The translations under genes and the position numbers were made by a program. A model generated the notes under the pieces. That model was given only the letters and a program-made list of their open reading frames with translations, did not search any database and was not told the origin of the DNA. A DNA stretch of 40,213 bases from Blastocatellia bacterium (GTDB lineage: Bacteria > Acidobacteriota > Blastocatellia > HR10), in contig DATLZR010000006.1 of NCBI GenBank assembly GCA_035573895.1, positions 1-40,213 on the forward strand, written 5' to 3'. Positions 34,843-40,213 of this stretch are shown piece after piece; position 1 is the stretch's first letter; the number at the start of each line of letters is the position of its first letter.

Positions 34843-34871
34843 TTGACGCGACACGCAAAACGTATTCTAAT
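34843..34871 (+). promoter_or_regulatory. Strong candidate promoter of the HEAT-dcd unit
   Basis: TTGACG (34843-34848), a 17-base spacer and TCTAAT (34866-34871) match five of six consensus bases at each element. The start near 34878 leaves a leader of about 337 bases before the HEAT-like gene. The DNA from 34720 to 34842 holds no gene. Confidence 0.55.
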
Positions 34872-34884
34872 AGCAGGGCGCAAA

Positions 34885-35010
34885 ATGGGCTCAAAATCGA
34901 AGGAAATTACGCACATCACTGAAACCGGCGCGGGCCTTTGGTTGGCGGGGATTTTCCCGGCTCAGGCGAAGCGTCTCCCGCCAATGGGGGCCAGCAAGAA
35001 ATGGTCATGA
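34885..35010 (+). CDS. Possible 41-residue leader or small protein
   Basis: ATG 34885, just after the promoter above and preceded by GCAGGG, opens 41 codons (MGSKSKEITHITETGAGLWL at the start, a basic end). It lies in the long leader of the HEAT-dcd unit. It has no recognised family and could be chance, a leader peptide or a small protein. From 35011 to 35214 I see no other gene. Confidence 0.25.
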   Translation: MGSKSKEITHITETGAGLWLAGIFPAQAKRLPPMGASKKWS

Positions 35011-35214
35011 GGGGGAACAGGGGAGAAGTAAGGATTGGCCCTCTGAATGTCTCGCCGGGTCTCATGTCATGGCGAGGTGGCAAGAGAAAGCGCAGGCAAA
35101 GAGCGCCGGCATTGGTTGCCTCGTCCCTCTCTCGCTTCCGCCCGAGGATGCTTCTCACCGTGTTGGCCCACGACAGTCAGTGTTCATTCAGGCGCGAGAT
35201 TTCAGGAGCTGCTT

Positions 35215-36753
35215 ATGGACCGCTATTTCCAGATCTCTCACTACCTTGACGAGCTTGCCGAGCGGAATCTCCCAGCGAACGAGCTGGAAGGAAAAATTCG
35301 AGAACTCCTCGAACAAATTCGACCCGACCAACCGACGCTCGTCCCCATCCTGCTGAACAAACTGAAACGGACGGAAAACCCCGCTGTTGCTTCTATCGTT
35401 GGATTCGCCCTTCGACAACTGAATGATCCCTCCATTTATGACGCAGTTGTCGCTTTGCTTCACGACCCAACCGTGCGCGATGAGGTGAAGATGAACCTCA
35501 TCTCGGTATTCGTTCACTATGGCGGGGATGTCAACACTCTCGATGTGAACCGAGTGTTCAAGCGCCCGCCATCTTCCTATCGCATGGCGGTCGGCCAGTT
35601 GCTGGATGCCATAGCCGAGGATGAGAATGTCATTGGTCTTTTCCTGGATAGCTTCGCCCAACTTCCCAAAGCGATGCAGATCGGGTCGGTGCAGGGATTC
35701 GGATCTCTCAACGATGAACGGGCGCTGAAGTTGCTGGCGACGCTGGCCGAATACTGGGATCGTGAAGTGGCCCGGGCTGCCATTGAGGCCATTGGTTCGA
35801 TCAAATCAGGGAAGTCCCTGACGGTTCTGGAGAACCTCTTCAACCATCGAGAATCTGCCTGGGGACTCATCGAGAAGTCCATCCGGAAGTTGAGGAGGGA
35901 GGGATTGAGTCCCGAGTCTCTTGATCCTCCGCCCGCCCCTGTACGAGAGTGTCTGGTGACACCATCCGATGGACGCGGAAGCTCGATTCTCATCATTAGC
36001 CGAAAGGATGGTCCACGACGGTATGACACCCATCTTTTCATGCTCAACGAGCGGGTGGGGATCAAGGATTGTTATGGCATGCGGCGAACTTCCCCGAAGC
36101 AGTATCGTGAGATGATCGGCGCCCTCGATTGCGAAATCGGCCTGTACTCCATCCCTTACGAGTATGCGGTAACACTCATTCGCGATGCGTTATTTGTGGC
36201 GCGATCACATCGTGCGCTCATCTCGCCGGAATTCGCCTTCCACCGGCGTGTGTTCGGAACCGACGAGTTGACGCCGCTCCAGCATGTCCCCGCCTTCCCG
36301 GAGATTCTCGTGGCCCGTGCCCGCCGGAATCTCGACCGCCTTCTGGCGTCTTCGGATTATCTCGTTGATGAATCCCCCTTCGATAATTGGTGGCTGGATA
36401 TACCTCAAGCCTATGCCTTCTTCACCCGATTCAAGGCTCGCCGAAAAAATCGCTCGCCGGACCAGGCGGTGCTCACCGCATTTATCAACGATGTGATTGA
36501 GCCGGAGCGGACTCTCCTGATTCGCCGCCTGGGATTGACCGTTGAACTGCTGGCGAAATTCGACTCCACTTATCCTCCGGCCATCCTCCAAACAGCCCTG
36601 GCATTATGGATCGCCCTTCAGGATGAGAGTCGGCCGCTGGCGTCAATTCCTTTCTTTCAGGCACTTGCCGAACTCACCAGCGAGATGGTTCTCAACAATA
36701 TTGCCCTGGGTTATCGTGAGCCGGACGGATTTCTCCCCGAACACTATCAGTGA
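35215..36753 (+). CDS. HEAT-repeat-like hypothetical protein
   Basis: A protein of 512 residues from ATG 35215, chosen for AGGAG seven bases upstream; the frame stays open to 35047 but reads as non-protein there. Residues about 1-235 are paired helices resembling HEAT/armadillo units, for example [40 protein letters not shown] and [20 protein letters not shown]. The remaining 270 residues look globular ([20 protein letters not shown], then long helices) and match no family I know. There is no signal peptide or membrane helix. It ends eight bases before the dcd start, so the two are probably one operon. A protein-binding scaffold role is the most that can be inferred. Confidence 0.7.
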   Translation: MDRYFQISHYLDELAERNLPANELEGKIRELLEQIRPDQPTLVPILLNKLKRTENPAVASIVGFALRQLNDPSIYDAVVALLHDPTVRDEVKMNLISVFVHYGGDVNTLDVNRVFKRPPSSYRMAVGQLLDAIAEDENVIGLFLDSFAQLPKAMQIGSVQGFGSLNDERALKLLATLAEYWDREVARAAIEAIGSIKSGKSLTVLENLFNHRESAWGLIEKSIRKLRREGLSPESLDPPPAPVRECLVTPSDGRGSSILIISRKDGPRRYDTHLFMLNERVGIKDCYGMRRTSPKQYREMIGALDCEIGLYSIPYEYAVTLIRDALFVARSHRALISPEFAFHRRVFGTDELTPLQHVPAFPEILVARARRNLDRLLASSDYLVDESPFDNWWLDIPQAYAFFTRFKARRKNRSPDQAVLTAFINDVIEPERTLLIRRLGLTVELLAKFDSTYPPAILQTALALWIALQDESRPLASIPFFQALAELTSEMVLNNIALGYREPDGFLPEHYQ

Positions 36754-36760
36754 ATGGCCT

Positions 36761-38431
36761 ATGACCGTGAAATCTGACAAGTGGATCATTCGCATGGCCC
36801 GCGAGCAAGCCATGATTGTCCCTTTTGAAGAACGCCTCGTCCGAGAAGTAGAAGGTCGTCGCATCATCAGCGCGGGCCTGTCGAGCTATGGTTACGACAT
36901 TCGCCTGGCCAAAGACGGATTTTACATCTTCTCGCCGATCAAGGGACGCGAGATTGACCCGAAAAACTTCGACAGCGATAGCCTCATCGAGGCTCCTCTG
37001 CGAACGGCCGAAGACGGTTCCCAGTACTGGCTCTTGCCGCCACTGTCCTATGCTCTGGGTGTGACCGTCGAAACCTTCAACATTCCTCGAAAGGTCATCG
37101 GCTTGTGTTTCGGTAAATGTTTGAGTGGCGACACCCGCGTCCTGGACGTCCAGACGGGACGATGGATCCCCCTCCGCAGCTTCGTGGAGGAAAAGACGGG
37201 AACGACGGCGACCCTGAGCCCACAGGGAGTAACGCCCGGACGCGTGACACGTCATTTGTGCACCGGTATTAAACCCGTTTTCGAGCTCACGACACAAAGC
37301 GGGCGAAAGATCCGAGCCACAGCACGGCATCCTTTCCTAACTCCTTGGGGATGGATGGAACTTCGCTCCCTGCTGCCGCGCGATCCGATCGCCGTTCCGG
37401 CATGCCTCCCCTTTTTCGGCCAGAGAACCCTTTCCGAATCGGAGATCCATTTTCTGGCCCTCACCTGTGGACGCAGCCTCCTCGGTGAAAAGCCATTGCA
37501 GGCCCGATCCGTCATTGACCGCCCTGGCCAACATCCACTCCACCAGGATATGCGGGCGATTTATAGTGCTATCCCCCACGCCTCTCTCATGAACGCTGTT
37601 CACCGAGATTGTCTCTCCGGATGGGAGGTCTTCCCGCCGTTTGATCTCTCAGCGTTCGACGGAAGCCTGTGGCATGGCCAAGACTCTTTGGTGGGGGAGC
37701 ATATCCCGGATTGTATTTTCATGGCGACAAAGGAATGCCTCGCCCGTTTCTTGCGAACCCTTTTTTCCGTAGCTGGCAAAGTTTGCTTGTCAGATGATGG
37801 ATCACCGACGATCGAGCTGTCTTCCTCTTCGGAGTCCCTGCTTCGGGATATTCAACATTTGCTTTTGCGCTTTGGCGTGCTGGCCCGGCTCGCTCAGGAC
37901 AGGTATCGAAGCAATGAGCGGTCTCTCACTCTCTCGGTTTTTGACGAAGATGCCGTCGCCGCCTTTGGGCAGAACATCGGGTTTATGGCGGGCACGAAGA
38001 AGGCTCAATTCCTCACACGGTGGACGACGTCTCGGAAAAATCGTTTAAGCTCTGACCACTTGATCCATGCGGTCAGATTCCCTCCCCTGGTATGGGATAC
38101 GGTGGAGTCCATCACGCCGCGGGGGAGCGAGCCTGTATATGACCTGACGGTCCTGGGAACTCATAACTTCATCGCCAACGACCTCGTGGTCCATAATTCC
38201 ACCTACGCTCGCTCCGGGGTCATCGTGAATGCTACTCCGCTGGAACCTACCTGGCGCGGAAGGCTCGTGCTGGAGATCTCCAACTCGGCTGACCTGCCCG
38301 TCCGCATCTATGCTGAAGAGGGAATCGCTCAGGTCGTTTTCTTTGAAAGCGATGAAGAGTGCCTGACAGCTTATGAGGATCGTCAGGGGAAATATCAAGA
38401 TCAAAAGGGACTCGTCACGCCGAAGGTTTAG
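36761..38431 (+). CDS. dcd: dCTP deaminase precursor containing an intein
   Basis: The precursor of 556 residues would splice to a 196-residue dCTP deaminase, the normal length, which converts dCTP to dUTP for dTMP synthesis. The N-extein (119 residues, from ATG 36761) has [28 protein letters not shown] and [12 protein letters not shown]. The C-extein (77 residues) has [19 protein letters not shown], the catalytic Glu in [26 protein letters not shown] and a final GKYQDQKG. Joining them restores GKSTYARSG, the family's substrate-binding loop. By comparison with E. coli Dcd the Lys matches R110 and the Ser catalytic S111, so the intein splits the active site. No ribosome binding site is obvious, and the start lies seven bases after the upstream stop, suggesting translational coupling. 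Confidence 0.95.
   Translation: MTVKSDKWIIRMAREQAMIVPFEERLVREVEGRRIISAGLSSYGYDIRLAKDGFYIFSPIKGREIDPKNFDSDSLIEAPLRTAEDGSQYWLLPPLSYALGVTVETFNIPRKVIGLCFGKCLSGDTRVLDVQTGRWIPLRSFVEEKTGTTATLSPQGVTPGRVTRHLCTGIKPVFELTTQSGRKIRATARHPFLTPWGWMELRSLLPRDPIAVPACLPFFGQRTLSESEIHFLALTCGRSLLGEKPLQARSVIDRPGQHPLHQDMRAIYSAIPHASLMNAVHRDCLSGWEVFPPFDLSAFDGSLWHGQDSLVGEHIPDCIFMATKECLARFLRTLFSVAGKVCLSDDGSPTIELSSSSESLLRDIQHLLLRFGVLARLAQDRYRSNERSLTLSVFDEDAVAAFGQNIGFMAGTKKAQFLTRWTTSRKNRLSSDHLIHAVRFPPLVWDTVESITPRGSEPVYDLTVLGTHNFIANDLVVHNSTYARSGVIVNATPLEPTWRGRLVLEISNSADLPVRIYAEEGIAQVVFFESDEECLTAYEDRQGKYQDQKGLVTPKV
37118..38197 (+). other. Class 1 intein (360 residues) in dcd with degenerate LAGLIDADG endonuclease
   Basis: All splicing blocks are visible: block [11 protein letters not shown] with Cys1, block B with the T68-x-x-H71 motif in [12 protein letters not shown], block [18 protein letters not shown], and block G ending VVHN (His359, Asn360), followed by Ser+1 of the extein. 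Between B and F lies an endonuclease-like region (about 100-325). Its two LAGLIDADG-type helices read [12 protein letters not shown] (111-122) and [13 protein letters not shown] (210-222), where the metal-binding Asp is replaced by Arg and Ala. The segment [20 protein letters not shown] is typical of this endonuclease fold. Splicing should work, but homing cleavage is predicted lost. Confidence 0.95.
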
Positions 38432-38478
38432 ACTCCCTGGTTCCCGGATGCGGAGTATTTTCAGCCTCGAATTCCTGG

Positions 38479-38493
38479 CCGCCCACCGGGCGG
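38479..38493 (+). promoter_or_regulatory. GC-rich hairpin downstream of dcd
   Basis: A perfect CCGCCC-ACC-GGGCGG stem-loop starts 48 bases after the dcd stop. No T-tract follows, so it may aid Rho-dependent ending or mRNA stability. The surrounding stretch 38432-38750 has no gene. Confidence 0.35.
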
Positions 38494-38514
38494 ACGACCA
38501 AACGGCTTGCCTTT

Positions 38515-38540
38515 AAAAAATCTCCGAGTCTGGCTCGGAG
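38515..38540 (-). terminator. Intrinsic terminator oriented on the minus strand
   Basis: Read on the minus strand, CTCCGAG-CCAGA-CTCGGAG (38540-38522) is followed by A and then six T residues. This is a textbook hairpin plus T-tract. No minus-strand gene is evident just upstream, so it may shield the dcd unit from antisense transcription. Confidence 0.5.
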
Positions 38541-38716
38541 CGCCCTAACGAGAATCACCTCTGATGAGGCGGAGGATGCAGCATCCACCCGCCGACGCCG
38601 TCTATAACGATGAACTTTGGTATTGCCGAGGCGCTGACCGGCTCGGGTGGTAGGCCAGATATAGCACAGATGTCCCCGTCTGCCACAGGCCCGGAGGCTC
38701 TCGTTACAAAGGAGTA

Positions 38717-38744
38717 TTGATCGCGCTCGATCTGCTCATATAAT
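38717..38744 (+). promoter_or_regulatory. Promoter of the IPT/TIG protein, possibly leaderless
   Basis: TTGATC (38717-38722), a 16-base spacer and a perfect TATAAT (38739-38744) predict transcription start at about 38751. That is the first base of the GTG start codon and three bases before the in-frame ATG, so the mRNA may lack a leader. Confidence 0.55.
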
Positions 38745-38750
38745 GTCGGG

Positions 38751-40213
38751 GTGATGGTAGTAGTAGGACAACGAGCACGTCGAGGACTCACAGCCGGGCT
38801 CGCTTTTGTGATTGTACTCTGGGCGCAGTCTTCCCGCCCCCTGCTCGGCGCGACACCGACCATACTCGCACTCTCTCCAGCCGCTGCCTCGCCGCTGGCC
38901 CTCGTTCGCATCAAGGGGGCCAATTTCAGTCCGGCGTCGGCAGAGAATACCGTGATGGTTGGCGGGGTCGTCGCTCCGTCACGAACAGTCGCGGAAAATC
39001 TCATTGAATTTCTTGTGCCTGAAGGTCTCACACCGGGCCCGCAGCCGGTTATTGTCATCACACGGGGTGCCGCCAGCTCACCCGCCATCTTGACGATCAC
39101 CGATCCATCCCGGACGGCTGTGCTCGCCGGCCTCACTCCCGTGATTGATTTCTCGCGCACGGTGTGGCAGGGAATCTCTTTGCCTCGATCAGCGCTCCAG
39201 TTCCGAATCTCCGTCGGGGCAGATGTGATCTTTCCTGGCACGGTGAGCCCGTTTCGAGGGTTGATCCCGCCTCTGTTTGGAGGGATGTTCACACTTCCCG
39301 GGCTCGGAATCGGATCAGGGAACACCCCGTCGAGCCTTTATGCAGGACCTCTTCCGGGTCGAATACCAGTACCCCTGGGGGGACCGATCCCTGATCTTTC
39401 TTCAAGGTCGCCAGGGACATTTCTGGCTGTCACCACGCGAGGCGTAGTTCGCATTGAGAATGGGACTCTGACTGTTTTCCCGTTCCCCGGCGAACCAGGC
39501 GAGCCCCTTTTGCCGCCGACTTTCATTCCCAACCCTTCCTTTGATTCTCGCCTTCCAATCAGTTCAACGAACCCGCTGGTAACGGATTCGATTCTTGTTC
39601 TCACCGAAGACGGTCTCGTGCAAGGGCCACCGACGGCGATGAATTTTATTCCACTACCGCGGGAGGCGGGCTTCCCTCTCACTCCACCAGTTCCCGAACG
39701 AAACCCTCAGTTCAGTATTGCACCGCAGATTGCAGGATCAGCCCAGCCATTCCTTCCTGCTACACTGGTTGCCACGACCGGTGGTCTCGTTCGCCTTGCG
39801 GGATCAAAGCTCACTTTCATTCCGCTGGCGAAAGAGGCAGGCCGACCGATCGGCCCACCTGTCTTCGAGTGCAATCCCGAGTTCAATCCCCGATTCGGCG
39901 AATCAAACACCAATACGTTGGGCCAGCCCTTCCCCTTCACCTCGAGGATCCTACTGCCAACGACAAGGGGAGTCGTCGTGGTGTCTTCGGAGGGAGTCAG
40001 CCTCATTTCACTACCGCCGGACGCCGGGAAAGTTCTCAGCCCGCCGACGTGCCTCATCAATCCATCGTTCAGCGTCTCATCTGCGATGCCGACAGCGGAG
40101 ACCGTTCGATTCTTCCAGCCTGGCTTCGCCCTCTCGACGGAGAACGGCCTCGTTTTCGTCCAGGGAACCGAAGTCAGCTTGCTCCCCCTGCCGAAAGAGG
40201 CGGGTCGCGTCCT
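38751..40213 (+). CDS. Secreted IPT/TIG-domain repeat protein (partial, runs off the window)
   Basis: The frame from GTG 38751 (or ATG 38754) stays open to the window end, at least 487 residues. A signal peptide is seen (positively charged GQRARRG, hydrophobic LTAGLAFVIVLW, cut near LLGA). Residues about 40-125 form an IPT/TIG immunoglobulin-like domain: LALSPAAASPLALVRIKGAN, FSPASAENTVMVGGV, then VIVITRGAASSPAILTI. From about residue 230 five repeats of 57-62 residues follow, each with a GLV or GVV strand, then LPxEAGxP-PP and NPxF elements. It is probably exported to the periplasm or surface, where such domains bind protein or sugar. Function is unknown. Confidence 0.75.
   Translation, partial: MMVVVGQRARRGLTAGLAFVIVLWAQSSRPLLGATPTILALSPAAASPLALVRIKGANFSPASAENTVMVGGVVAPSRTVAENLIEFLVPEGLTPGPQPVIVITRGAASSPAILTITDPSRTAVLAGLTPVIDFSRTVWQGISLPRSALQFRISVGADVIFPGTVSPFRGLIPPLFGGMFTLPGLGIGSGNTPSSLYAGPLPGRIPVPLGGPIPDLSSRSPGTFLAVTTRGVVRIENGTLTVFPFPGEPGEPLLPPTFIPNPSFDSRLPISSTNPLVTDSILVLTEDGLVQGPPTAMNFIPLPREAGFPLTPPVPERNPQFSIAPQIAGSAQPFLPATLVATTGGLVRLAGSKLTFIPLAKEAGRPIGPPVFECNPEFNPRFGESNTNTLGQPFPFTSRILLPTTRGVVVVSSEGVSLISLPPDAGKVLSPPTCLINPSFSVSSAMPTAETVRFFQPGFALSTENGLVFVQGTEVSLLPLPKEAGRV
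39441..40213 (+). repeat. Diverged tandem protein repeats (57-62 residues) in the IPT/TIG protein
   Basis: Equivalent GLV/GVV codons start at 39441, 39612, 39783, 39969 and 40146, so unit lengths are 57, 57, 62 and 59 codons and the fifth unit is cut by the window end. Each unit has a beta strand, a FIPLP or LPLPKEAG segment, a Pro-Pro pair and NPxF. The pattern suggests blades of a propeller or a stack of small beta units. Confidence 0.7.

Noticed and set aside
36542-36760. Upstream extension of the dcd frame inside the HEAT-like gene
   Set aside because: The sequence before ATG 36761 is a shadow of the HEAT-like protein; dCTP deaminases start close to the residue encoded at 36761.
38555-39325. 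256-codon open frame on the minus strand near the end of the window
   Set aside because: It is antisense to the signal peptide and IPT/TIG domain of the plus-strand gene. The minus-strand terminator just downstream made it worth considering, but there is no family match or ribosome binding site.

Overview
The window is a chromosomal segment of a fairly GC-rich, double-membrane (Gram-negative type) bacterium. An outer-membrane barrel, a decaheme periplasmic cytochrome, a Cox-type hydroxylase operon, an IPT/TIG repeat protein and several conserved hypothetical proteins resemble gene content I associate with Acidobacteriota. That placement is an inference from protein style and gene mix; there is no rRNA gene here to prove it.

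Layout. (1) 1-5.5 kb: a stand-alone C-terminal piece of a HerA/DUF87-type protein behind rqcH (ribosome quality control) on the minus strand, then a cystathionine beta-synthase-type enzyme and a Cys-rich membrane-anchored hypothetical protein on the plus strand. (2) 5.8-9.7 kb: a nitrite-oxidoreductase-like (NXR) cluster, made of an alpha subunit that has lost its N-terminal two thirds, a small unknown protein, an intact four-cluster iron-sulfur beta subunit and a TorD/NarJ-type chaperone. (3) 11.0-18.0 kb: an electron-transfer operon with an 11-heme cytochrome c fused to a b-type membrane domain, a NapC/NirT-like membrane cytochrome, a DmsE/MtrA-like decaheme cytochrome and an MtrB/DmsF-like outer-membrane barrel. 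Together these would carry electrons between the quinone pool and the outside of the cell. A decayed transposase follows. (4) 18.4-24.5 kb: a CYTH protein, a sugar-nucleotide transferase with an altered metal-site residue, a form II CO-dehydrogenase-like operon (coxS-coxL-coxM, minus strand) and a KhpA-type KH protein. (5) 24.8-34.7 kb: uvrA, a GmhA-like isomerase, an Rpn/DUF4351 protein with a 12-bp tandem repeat, an EF-P variant, a proline iminopeptidase-like hydrolase and a DevBCA/MacAB-like exporter operon. (6) 34.8-40.2 kb: a HEAT-like protein, a dCTP deaminase gene interrupted by a 360-residue intein, and a secreted IPT/TIG protein with internal repeats that runs off the window.

Two items stand out. 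The dcd gene carries a complete intein inserted exactly before the predicted catalytic serine; its homing-endonuclease region survives but both LAGLIDADG-like motifs have lost their acidic residues. The NXR-like genes lie beside a full porin-cytochrome route, an arrangement that recalls the Shewanella dmsEFABGH extracellular respiration locus with a different catalytic module. The truncated alpha subunit raises the question of whether the catalytic part is dead, split or misassembled.
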